From an uncultured Campylobacter sp. (lineage in GTDB: Bacteria; Campylobacterota; Campylobacteria; Campylobacterales; Campylobacteraceae), in the NCBI GenBank assembly GCA_937990735.1, contig CALKQT010000011.1:1-32658 (forward strand): a stretch of 32,658 nt of DNA, in the 5' to 3' direction. The notes beneath the pieces are model-generated. The model had not been told where the DNA came from, ran no database searches, and saw only the letters and a list, made by a program, of their open reading frames with translations. The translations under genes and the position numbers were made by a program. Of the stretch, positions 7,998 through 18,094 are shown piece by piece; position 1 is the stretch's first letter, and the number at the start of each line of letters is the position of its first letter.

Positions 7998-8540
7998 ATG
8001 AATTTAAATATCGTAGGTAAGCAGTTTGAGCTAACAGAAGCTATAAAAGAGTATGTTGAGAACGCATTTGAGACGCTAGAAAAATATAATCTCGACATCA
8101 TCTCGGGGCGTTGTGTAATTTCTGCTGACGAGAAGCAAGGCAAAAAAGGTTTTGTAGTGGATTTTTCATTAAATTTAGCGCATCAAGACACTATCGTCGT
8201 GCGCCAAAAAGATAAGGATCTCTATGCCGCCGTCGATCTCATCGTCGAGCGCGCCTCAAAAGTGCTTCGCAGATACCACGATAAGGTAAATTCTCATAAA
8301 AATCGCGACGAGATGAAACAAAACGCCGTAGATAATGCGGTCGGTGCCAATAAGCTAAATTTAAACGATGAAGTTGATGAGATCGTCCCTACCGAGCTAG
8401 AGCTTTATAAACCGCTAGAGATTGATGAAGCACTAAATAAGCTAAAAGAAAGCACTGATCAGTTCTTGGTTTTCAATGATATGGATGCCAAAATGCGTGT
8501 GCTTTACAAGCGTAAAGACGGTAAATTCGGCTTATTTTAG
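7998..8540 (+). CDS. hpf: Long-form ribosome hibernation promoting factor
   Basis: 180 residues. The N-terminal HPF/YfiA domain (residues ~1-105; MNLNIVGKQFELTEAIKEYVENAF, then FVVDFSLNLAHQDTIVVRQKDKD in two pieces of that domain) binds the 30S decoding region. An acidic, Asn-rich linker follows, then the C-terminal dimerisation domain (~125-180; KPLEIDEALNKLKES, FLVFNDMDAKMRVLYKRKDG) that joins two ribosomes into 100S particles. Long HPF acts in stationary phase or stress. AAAGGAG lies 5 bases before ATG and the gene starts 15 bases after the prepilin stop, so it appears to be the last gene of the pilin operon, ending at a strong terminator. That pairing is unusual. Confidence 0.93.
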   Translation: MNLNIVGKQFELTEAIKEYVENAFETLEKYNLDIISGRCVISADEKQGKKGFVVDFSLNLAHQDTIVVRQKDKDLYAAVDLIVERASKVLRRYHDKVNSHKNRDEMKQNAVDNAVGANKLNLNDEVDEIVPTELELYKPLEIDEALNKLKESTDQFLVFNDMDAKMRVLYKRKDGKFGLF

Positions 8541-8555
8541 AATTTTAGAATTTTT

Positions 8556-8580
8556 AAGGCGCGGAATTCTCGCGCCTTTA
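8556..8580 (+). terminator. Terminator of the prepilin-hpf operon
   Basis: Stem AAGGCGCG (8556-8563) pairs with CGCGCCTT (8571-8578) around a 7-base loop. A T-containing tail follows, but it is not a pure U run. It sits 15 bases after the hpf stop. Confidence 0.75.
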
Positions 8581-8737
8581 CTTTAATTGTTTGAGAGTTG
8601 TTGTTTATTTGTTATTATATTATTTTTAATGTAGCCCAAGATAAATAAAATCGCATTTTATAAAATCTTTCTTTTAGGAAATCTTTAAAATTTATTTATA
8701 TTTGTTCCATATCCATATAAAATTTAAGCAAAAAAAA

Positions 8738-8745
8738 TGTAAAAT
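8738..8745 (+). promoter_or_regulatory. Candidate extended -10 promoter of the giant exoprotein gene
   Basis: TGTAAAAT is an extended -10 element preceded by an A7 run, 40 bases before the start codon. The 204-base spacer from the hpf terminator to the ATG is very AT-rich and holds no other gene, so the giant gene is probably transcribed separately from the pilin operon. Confidence 0.45.
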
Positions 8746-8784
8746 AGTAGCTAAAAATTATGTTATTGACCGGAGGGTAGTATC

Positions 8785-11700
8785 ATGAAAGTTAAGAGTT
8801 TTAGCTTTGCGCCTCTTTTGGCGCTGTTGTTTTGTTTCGTGGCGGGGGCCTTTGCGGGTAATAGACCCAATATTAAGATCAATCCCGCCGTTATAGATCC
8901 TTGGGAATACCCTGATAGTGGCGTGATCAATAGTAGTGATCCGCATTGGTATTGGTATTCAAGCGGTGAATGTGGAGATGGCGCCGGTCATAATCATTGT
9001 GGAACATGGAATTTTAGTGGTATTCGAGATTGGAAAAATCAAACCCCTGTAGTTAGATTTGGCGGTCCCGGTACCTATGTATTTGGAGACTATGCCGTAG
9101 CTGGAAATACAGTGCTTAGTTTTGATTGGGACGGAGTTACAAAAGAAGTGGATAAAAACTTTATAGCTGGCGCAAACGGTCATTATTTAAAAGAGGATCC
9201 AGATACTTCGGCGGGCGCCTTTTATCTAAATAGCTCCAAATCGACTCTAAAACTACCTAAGGGTATTACTAAAGATGATATCGTTTTTGCAGCTTTGTAT
9301 TGGCAAGGTAACGTAAGAGAGGCAAGAGAGCTTATCAATGAGGGATGGGATAAATACGTAGGAAATGGCGACGGAGTTAAGTTTGCCAAATGGTATAAAT
9401 GGGCTAAGCTTAGAATGAAAAGCTCAAAAAGTGCAACAAGTACTGCTCCTATAGATATCCCGAGGGATAGATGTAACGGCGTAGCCGGCTGGAATTATAG
9501 GGAGAATGCTAGCTATAGAAATCTTCCTAACCCTCGGAAGGTAGAGATGCGTTTGGAATACGGCTGCTTTGCAGATATTACGGATAAAGTGAAGGCAAAC
9601 TTTGTTGATTACTCTGATAGTATAGATTTTACCGTAGGAAACATAGTAGCTAGCGATGGTAGGGATAATGCCGGTGCAGCCCTTATTAATGGTGAGTTAA
9701 AAAATATTAGACTTGGTATGTGGGGTGGCTGGGGTGTAATCATAGTATATGATAAGACCTTGGACTCTAGAAATAAGCTAATGGCAGATTTACAAAGCCC
9801 TGCTAATCCTGTAGGTGTAGCGAAACCGTTTACTTACGCAGAGGCTGCAAAATTTAAAAACGATTATTACAAGCCTAAAAACGTAACCGTATATGGTGAT
9901 TTTATAGCTATTACACCTTGGGCAGGCGCAAATGAATCTATAAACGTAAAAGCCGAGTTAAAAGGCTTTTACACTCCTAGGAGCGGTCGCGTTAATGCTA
10001 AGCTTAGTTTTTTAGGTTTTGGTGGCGAGGCGAAACTTGGACCTGAAATGAGCGGCAATGATAAGACGAAGGAATTTTTTAGAGTAGAGAATAAAAAAGC
10101 GGGCGGTAAAATGGATACTTTATATACTCCTAATGCCGCTTGGTCTAATGGAATAAACGCATTGGCTCAAATCGGAAGCGAATGGTATTCTAATATATTC
10201 GGCGGTACCATTATGAGGCTAAGAAGCGAAAATGGTGGATATGCTGCGATACCGGAAATCCTAAGAGGTAAGCATTACGAGGGAACGGATCAGGCAGCCG
10301 CCGTGGATTTAGATGAATTTGATATAAGCGATAAAATGGGCTACGGGCAATCAAGTATAAAGTTGGAACTGGGTGGTACGTATAACTCAACAAACAACCA
10401 ATCCGATCAAAACTTTATAAGTATGATAGCAATATCAGTAGATCTGTATGTTCCTCAACTATGCTATCAGTATGAGGTATATAATGCCGCTAACTGGGTA
10501 AAATTTTTTAGAACTAAAGATGAAGATCCGCAGAATGGCAAAGTTATCGGTAGCAGATATAGTAAGACTGAGATTGACGACAATAAGCCAGAGCAGATCA
10601 AAAATCCAGTAGTTGCGGGCGAGCATATCTACTATAGAATGAAATTCGAAAACAGACTAAATGGTGGTAATAGCGAGGATGCTGTAGGTGCAGTAGTGTC
10701 AATCGATTTTGCTCAGGCAGGCGCTGCCTATACCAAAGATAGTTCTACTATAAATAATGAACTAGCTATAAACGATCCTATCACTACCACTACAAATACC
10801 ATACCTGCAGCGGCTGCAGAGAAGCTGGTCTATCTACGCGATGGTCAAAAGGGCGCATATAAGACGATGAAAGATGTCATAAATGGCGGCACTCCAAATG
10901 TTACGGATCCTATCTATAATGATAGGCAATTTACGACGCTAGATAATAATGTCTTAAAATTCTATATCGGCGAGGGTGCAGGAGAGATAAAAGCTGGCAC
11001 GACTACTCCGGTGGGCGGTCTAATGAGACCAGGTAAAGCGGCGTATGGTGAGTTTAACGCTACCGTTAATACCGGTGCAAAAATTCTTCAAGCTCCTGCC
11101 GTGACATTAAGCTACAAGATGAGTCTAGATATCGGCGGCGGTCAGCGAGTCGTCCTAGATATGGATAGTGCCTCTGAACTTGAGCTATGCGATGCAACGA
11201 AAGTTTCTAAAAGTGTTGATATCCAGCCGCTAAGCGGTTTGCAAGTAGTAAATAAGAATTTTAGTAATAGCGACGACGATGATAGGCTATATACTCAAAT
11301 CTCCGATAAGCCTTTCGATGCGAAACTCATCTTTAGACCAGATTACGAGAGCCAATATTGTAAGTCTTATGACGATAAAACCGGTAAATGTACAGATTAT
11401 ATCGGTGCGGCTGCGAATTCTCCTTACTTTAAAAAGGATCCTAATACAGGTAAGCTCGTATATATCGGTAGCAAAGATAGAAAGCTTGAGAAATTTGGCT
11501 TAGGAGGAAAATTATATTTGTCCGTCATCAGGGCAAAAAATGCCGCTACTACGTCAGACAAAGTCAGCGAGGATGATAAGAAAAATAGCGTAGTTTATGC
11601 ATGCCGATCAGTAACTGATACCTTAAAAATTCCGTTTAAGCTAAATGGCGATTCCTATTCCGTAGATAAGGAATTAGATTTTAAAAACAAGAGCATTTTG

Positions 11701-14700
11701 ACTCTAAATAATATAGAGATAGGTGATGCGTATCAAGGTCTTACGTTTATGCTTAGTTATCGTCCTGACGAGCAAGCTACCTCGAGATCCGATTTAGATA
11801 AGTATATAAAAGATAAGGACTTAAACAGCGAGGATCCTAAGGCTTACTATTTAGAGCTTAAAAAATGGGAGCTTAAGAAGCAATACGGGTATTGTGAAGC
11901 CAATGAAGAGTTTGATTGGTGCAATAAAAGTCTGACTGCGGAACAAAAGAAGGATATCTGGGATAATATTATACAAAAGAAGCTGGATGAGCTTAAAAAC
12001 AGTATAGATGTTGCCAGCAATGAGTTTGGCATTAAAATGTCAAAAGATGGATCATTCCACATATGCGGTAGCGATAACTTCGTACTCCGCCCTGCGTATT
12101 TCAAAGTAGATACCGATGCGCTAACTAATTCTGGTAAGTATAGTAAGATCGTAGATACCACCGCTAGCGGCGATATAACTAAAAAAGGCGTTAGTACCGA
12201 TGTTTATAATCCTACCGAACTTCGTGTGGGTGGCGACTATGAGCAGAACGCAGATATTTTAGCGCACGTAATATCAGCTAGAAGTTACAGCGATAACGGC
12301 GTACCTAACTATACTGCAAGAATCGGCGGCGACCTAGGTAATCAGCGCTATCATCTACGTAAAAGCTATGGTACGGATTCCGACGATACTCAAGATATAT
12401 CGACTAAGATCCGTGGCATCCAGACTTACTTGCGCCCATTCATATCTAATGAATGTGTGGCTAATGTAGATACCCAGTCTTATTATGTCGATAGAAAAAC
12501 AGCCACTACTACATTAAAACGCGGTGTAAAGCAAGACGGCTGCTACGGCGGTACTGCAGTAGAGTATTCCGGTGCTAAATACAATGCCGAGACAGGCAAA
12601 TACGAGATCGATCCATCGGCTATCAAAAAGGGCTCTTTTGGTAAGAGTGATGATGTTTCGTGCGTATTAAATGGTACAAGCTCAAAATTCGACGCATCGT
12701 ATAGAAGAGTATGGGATAAAAATGCCGTAAGCTTATGGGCGGATTTTAATGCTAGAGATATCGTAGAGACTGGAGGTGTAGCGAAATTCAGCGGCAAAGG
12801 CAATTCTCAAGGCGCATATTTGATGACTCAGTCTAGAAAAGCTTCTGTGGATAAAGATAAAGAAAATGCCGTTATTTATACTGAAGGATTAGGTGCAAAT
12901 GCCGATAAAATTTTTAACTACTATAATGTCGGTGATGTACTCGTAAATATCTATGATAACTCATGGACGGATGCCTACTCCGATCAGACATACTCTAAAA
13001 AGTGGAAGAGCGCTAAATGTATTATCAATTCATCTAACAACACTCCGGACGCTAAAGGTATGGTGGGCTGCGACGTAGGTATGAGACTTGTCGCCAATAA
13101 AGATAAAGCGATAAACGATAATATTGTATTGCGCTACAAGCCGGATCGTATCAGAGTATCGCTCGTAAGCCTTGATAATGGTATAACAAGCGGCGTAGGT
13201 GATAATAATATCACCGGCGGAACATCCGCATATACATATTTTAATGATCCGTATATTGAGAATAATGTCGTAGTATATCCAGGTGAAGATCCCGCACAGA
13301 ATTTGGCTGTAACGCGTCAGATAAGCCAGCTTGCCAAACTTAAAGTCAATGCCGTAGCGTATCTATCTGATAAGGTTTATAAGGATGTCATCGCTACGCT
13401 TTATGACGGATATAAGCAAGATGTTGGTGGCACTCCTCAAGCCGTGTGCGGATTTTCGAGCGATCTTGATTTTGCGCTAAATTTTGGATTTGATTGCGCT
13501 AACAATAGTGCCGACGGACGTTGCTCCACAGCTACCGCTAGCAGGACCGGCGGAGATACAAATTACGTGCCATATCCTAATAGACCTACCGTTGTTTACA
13601 ATATCCCTGGTGGTACACAGTTTTTTGCTAAGAATTCTAACGAGTGCCTAGGCTCTACGGGATATGATAGCAGATGCTATACGTATAACGCAAGAACTCT
13701 AAGCTCAACTGTTACCGGAGGTTGGGAAGAAGCTGCTTCTGCTGCCGATACGGGTTACGGCTTGCCTATACCGCTTGGAATGGCGCTTAATTATTACTCC
13801 GATGCTTCATTAATAGGAGGACTTATTAATAGACCAAAAGGCGGCATAGGAATTAATTACGATTCTAAGTCAACTGATTTTAGAATTTTGGCGCAAGGAT
13901 TTAGAGAGGGGCAGACCCCTGGTTCAACTGTGTATTTTAATTTCGCTAGGATGCATAAAACCCCTAGCACTCCAGTGCTCATCTACGCTAGTGACTTTGA
14001 TATCAGAAATGGCACGGTTAGTGTCGCCGAAAATTTTTGGCCGTCAAAATTTGATAAATCATACAATGCTATCTCGGATACAACTTCGGAGCAATATAAG
14101 AAAGATGATATAAAGTTATCGCAAGAGAACTTTAATACTTTCATCACTAGAAAGGTTAGCGAGACCAAAGCTGCAAGCAAAGCTGCTTATATAGCCGCTG
14201 CTAATTCCAATAGTAAGACCTATGCAACAGGTAAAACCGTTATAGACTATAGTGACAACGTAGGCACTTACGCACTATTCGTCTATGGTACGTCATATGA
14301 CAAGAGCCTGGGATCTAGAGTGTATCAAGCCACTACCAGAACCGGGGTAACCGTACCTATTTATACGCAGATCTATTGCGGTAGAACCGATAGGTGCGCG
14401 AATATGCCTGCTCCTAGCGCGGAACTTGCTTATGAAGCCCCTAGCTCGAATATATTTACCGTGCTAGCGGCTCAAGATCCTAGCCTAACTGATTTTACGA
14501 AGTTCGTAGTAAATACTAGGGCTACCCTAAATAATATAGGAGCAGAATTCGTAAGCGCTTATACTAGCTTTACACCTACTGGCGTAACTGTTCGCAGGGG
14601 TAATGTAGTAAGCGGCGGCAAGGAAGATATAGCTATCCAGGCTACTGTACCAGGTCAGGCTAGGATACGTATTGAAACTAACCCATGGCTTATCCATACG

Positions 14701-14985
14701 CCTGCTGAAAATCAGAGAACTATGTTTACCGTACCTCCTACTACTGGAGCTTACTCTAGCAGGTTCCCTGGTGTGCCGCAGTATTTTAATCCTCTTACTG
14801 TAAATGTAAGAGCTGTTAGACCTACAGTCTGGGGTGGAGAAGGTCAAGTCAAGTCCGGTACGGAAGACGACGTAGGATCATTCGCTGGCGGCAGCACATC
14901 GGATAATAGCACTAGCGATACTTCAACTAACAAGCTAGGTACGGGCGACATTCGCGATATTTACAATCAAAAGACCGATTGGTAG
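8785..14985 (+). CDS. Giant exported protein, 2066 residues, with MshQ/DUF6701-like segment; possible pilus-associated adhesin
   Basis: A Sec signal peptide (residues 1-24, AFA before Gly25) precedes a long extracellular-type protein rich in Asn, Asp, Ser, Thr, Tyr and Gly, with Cys pairs (e.g. C63/C72). Residues ~150-400 have the pattern ALYWQG ... GGWGVIIVYDKTLDSRN (~313-330) ... VNAKLSFLGFGGEA, which I associate with a surface-protein module in DUF11-type proteins. Residues ~605-645 (GEHIYYRMKFENRL) look like a DUF11/isopeptide-like Ig domain. At ~1094, CGSDNFVLRPAYFKV followed by LRVGGDY and NYTARIGG resembles the DUF6701 region of MshQ. No C-terminal membrane anchor, autotransporter barrel, LPXTG or GPI-like signal is seen; the tail is Ser/Thr/Asp-rich. 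GGAGGG lies 7 bases before ATG. It sits where mshQ or pilY1 sits relative to minor pilin genes. Codon use (many ATA, AGA, GGT) differs from lepA. Function is inferred from context; no PilY1 propeller motif was recognised. Confidence 0.75.
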   Translation: MKVKSFSFAPLLALLFCFVAGAFAGNRPNIKINPAVIDPWEYPDSGVINSSDPHWYWYSSGECGDGAGHNHCGTWNFSGIRDWKNQTPVVRFGGPGTYVFGDYAVAGNTVLSFDWDGVTKEVDKNFIAGANGHYLKEDPDTSAGAFYLNSSKSTLKLPKGITKDDIVFAALYWQGNVREARELINEGWDKYVGNGDGVKFAKWYKWAKLRMKSSKSATSTAPIDIPRDRCNGVAGWNYRENASYRNLPNPRKVEMRLEYGCFADITDKVKANFVDYSDSIDFTVGNIVASDGRDNAGAALINGELKNIRLGMWGGWGVIIVYDKTLDSRNKLMADLQSPANPVGVAKPFTYAEAAKFKNDYYKPKNVTVYGDFIAITPWAGANESINVKAELKGFYTPRSGRVNAKLSFLGFGGEAKLGPEMSGNDKTKEFFRVENKKAGGKMDTLYTPNAAWSNGINALAQIGSEWYSNIFGGTIMRLRSENGGYAAIPEILRGKHYEGTDQAAAVDLDEFDISDKMGYGQSSIKLELGGTYNSTNNQSDQNFISMIAISVDLYVPQLCYQYEVYNAANWVKFFRTKDEDPQNGKVIGSRYSKTEIDDNKPEQIKNPVVAGEHIYYRMKFENRLNGGNSEDAVGAVVSIDFAQAGAAYTKDSSTINNELAINDPITTTTNTIPAAAAEKLVYLRDGQKGAYKTMKDVINGGTPNVTDPIYNDRQFTTLDNNVLKFYIGEGAGEIKAGTTTPVGGLMRPGKAAYGEFNATVNTGAKILQAPAVTLSYKMSLDIGGGQRVVLDMDSASELELCDATKVSKSVDIQPLSGLQVVNKNFSNSDDDDRLYTQISDKPFDAKLIFRPDYESQYCKSYDDKTGKCTDYIGAAANSPYFKKDPNTGKLVYIGSKDRKLEKFGLGGKLYLSVIRAKNAATTSDKVSEDDKKNSVVYACRSVTDTLKIPFKLNGDSYSVDKELDFKNKSILTLNNIEIGDAYQGLTFMLSYRPDEQATSRSDLDKYIKDKDLNSEDPKAYYLELKKWELKKQYGYCEANEEFDWCNKSLTAEQKKDIWDNIIQKKLDELKNSIDVASNEFGIKMSKDGSFHICGSDNFVLRPAYFKVDTDALTNSGKYSKIVDTTASGDITKKGVSTDVYNPTELRVGGDYEQNADILAHVISARSYSDNGVPNYTARIGGDLGNQRYHLRKSYGTDSDDTQDISTKIRGIQTYLRPFISNECVANVDTQSYYVDRKTATTTLKRGVKQDGCYGGTAVEYSGAKYNAETGKYEIDPSAIKKGSFGKSDDVSCVLNGTSSKFDASYRRVWDKNAVSLWADFNARDIVETGGVAKFSGKGNSQGAYLMTQSRKASVDKDKENAVIYTEGLGANADKIFNYYNVGDVLVNIYDNSWTDAYSDQTYSKKWKSAKCIINSSNNTPDAKGMVGCDVGMRLVANKDKAINDNIVLRYKPDRIRVSLVSLDNGITSGVGDNNITGGTSAYTYFNDPYIENNVVVYPGEDPAQNLAVTRQISQLAKLKVNAVAYLSDKVYKDVIATLYDGYKQDVGGTPQAVCGFSSDLDFALNFGFDCANNSADGRCSTATASRTGGDTNYVPYPNRPTVVYNIPGGTQFFAKNSNECLGSTGYDSRCYTYNARTLSSTVTGGWEEAASAADTGYGLPIPLGMALNYYSDASLIGGLINRPKGGIGINYDSKSTDFRILAQGFREGQTPGSTVYFNFARMHKTPSTPVLIYASDFDIRNGTVSVAENFWPSKFDKSYNAISDTTSEQYKKDDIKLSQENFNTFITRKVSETKAASKAAYIAAANSNSKTYATGKTVIDYSDNVGTYALFVYGTSYDKSLGSRVYQATTRTGVTVPIYTQIYCGRTDRCANMPAPSAELAYEAPSSNIFTVLAAQDPSLTDFTKFVVNTRATLNNIGAEFVSAYTSFTPTGVTVRRGNVVSGGKEDIAIQATVPGQARIRIETNPWLIHTPAENQRTMFTVPPTTGAYSSRFPGVPQYFNPLTVNVRAVRPTVWGGEGQVKSGTEDDVGSFAGGSTSDNSTSDTSTNKLGTGDIRDIYNQKTDW

Positions 14986-15008
14986 CGTTCGTGTTAAGTT
15001 CGCAATGC

Positions 15009-15038
15009 AAAGGCTAGCCTTCGGGCTAGCCTTTTTTT
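15009..15038 (+). terminator. Strong UUCG-loop terminator after the giant gene
   Basis: Perfect 11-bp stem (15009-15019 with 15024-15034; GGCTAGCC core) capped by TTCG, followed by a T run to 15038. It lies 23 bases after the stop and is a textbook Rho-independent terminator. Confidence 0.95.
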
Positions 15039-15040
15039 AT

Positions 15041-15711
15041 GGGCGGATTTTCGGTTTTCTTGGCGATAGATCTTTCAAAATTCTGCTTTGCAAATTTTTG
15101 CCTAAAAATTCTATGAGATAGAATTTTTTGAAATTTTAAATTACGAAATTTCGCTGCGAAGCTTAGCGGTAAAATTTTTACTTACCGATATTTGTGCGTC
15201 GTAATGACATATAAGTTTACGCGCTAATTTCAATTGGTAGAATTCAAAGCAAAATCTCGTATGAGGGATCCCTCTTATTGCTTATTAAAATTCTCAGCCA
15301 TTAGCATTGCAAGTTTCGCGCAGCGTGATCATGCAAAGCTTATTGTAAATTTTTATTGCGCGAGATTTTACATTTCAATACAGCCGCAAAATTCAATTAG
15401 TAAAATCTACACTAAGCGAGGTATAAAAGATCTCAGTCACATCCAGGACGCAGAATTCCATTAGTAAAATCTGCTCTCAACTCTTATCCTAAAATTCTAT
15501 CGCGGCAAAACGCACCGCCGATAAAACTTAAAATTCTATTGCTCAAAGCCGTCCGTATTCCTCCTTACCCTTCAAAATTCCGTTTCGTAAAATTCCAATC
15601 CGCCTAGAGCCGCCTCATAAATTTCGCCTCATAAATTCTATTCGCCCATTTACCCGTTTTTAAATGAAATTTCGGCACAATGCGGCTTAAAATTTCATCA
15701 GGGAAAGCCAC
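15041..15711. other. Gene-free spacer with short degenerate repeats
   Basis: No credible gene is seen. The sequence contains many AAATTT/AAATTC words, a 12-bp palindrome GAGGGATCCCTC at 15263-15274, and two near-identical 19-20 base copies of AATTCNATTAGTAAAATCT (15390-15408 and 15454-15472), with a weaker relative at 15226-15247. The last ~50 bases hold the lepA promoter candidate (CACAAT at 15676-15681). Confidence 0.6.
15676..15681 (+). promoter_or_regulatory. Candidate -10 box for lepA
   Basis: CACAAT in the context GGCACAATGCGG, 31 bases before the TTG start. The same context shape (G-C-TAxAAT-GCG) recurs before gyrA and the yajG-like gene in this window, which supports it modestly. Confidence 0.35.
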
Positions 15712-17508
<1,797 letters not shown>

Positions 17509-18094
17509 ATTTTATGCTTGAGCGGGTGATCTAAATTTCATCTTTTGCCGCGCGGCTGTAAAATTTGCTTTTAAATTTTGACGATCGCTCGGGCGGTTTA
17601 AATTTAGCGGCTCATCGTTCGGTATGAAATTTCGTCTTTAAATTTAACGATCTTAAGAGACGATTTAAATTTTATGACTGCGCGGCGTTTAAGTTCTATC
17701 GCTCGTGCCCAAGCTGATACATTCGCTGCTGTGCACCCGTTTTGTGCCGCTTTAAGCTCTATTGCTCACTGCTCGGTCGTAGAATTTTACCGCTCGTCGT
17801 TAGGCTAAAATTTCATCTTTCAAATTTAATATCCCGCGAGCGGTTTAAATTTTTACCGCTCGCCAACTATTGCAATCGGGTCCGTCGCTCAGCTGCAAAA
17901 TTTTATCCGGGCGGCGCCCGCTATGAAATTTTATCTGCTGCGGCTTTATAAAATTTGATTAAATTTTACTGCGCGCCGCATGAAATTCCATAGCGCGAGT
18001 GTTTTATAGCAAAACGGCGCGCGCGGCGTATAATAGGGCGTGCTGATAAATCTCGCAAAAGCGCTAAATTTATCGGCATGGTAAAAGGAGAAAA
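17509..18094. other. Gene-free spacer, AAATTT/GC-block mosaic, ending in a promoter
   Basis: No convincing gene on either strand. About every 15-30 bases an AAATTT, TAAAATTT or TTTAAATTT word alternates with a GC-rich block (often containing GCGG, CGCTCG or GCGCGC). Near the right end a TATAAT (18029-18034) precedes the broken DUF6882-like gene, with AAGGAG at 18085-18090. Confidence 0.6.
18029..18034 (+). promoter_or_regulatory. -10 box of the DUF6882-like pseudogene
   Basis: A consensus TATAAT 61 bases before the ATG, with an intact AAGGAG ribosome binding site between them. Expression signals are preserved although the gene is interrupted, which implies recent inactivation. Confidence 0.55.

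Noticed and set aside
15263..15274. GAGGGATCCCTC palindrome as a terminator
   Set aside because: No loop and no T run; too far from any gene end. Noted only as a short dyad.
15234..15464. 76-codon reading frame in the spacer before lepA
   Set aside because: No ribosome binding site or family pattern, and its composition follows the repeat words of the spacer.
17509..18094. CRISPR-like array in the AAATTT-rich spacer
   Set aside because: The repeated words are only 6-12 bases, vary in sequence and have irregular spacing; no repeats of 24 bases or more with uniform spacers and no cas genes.
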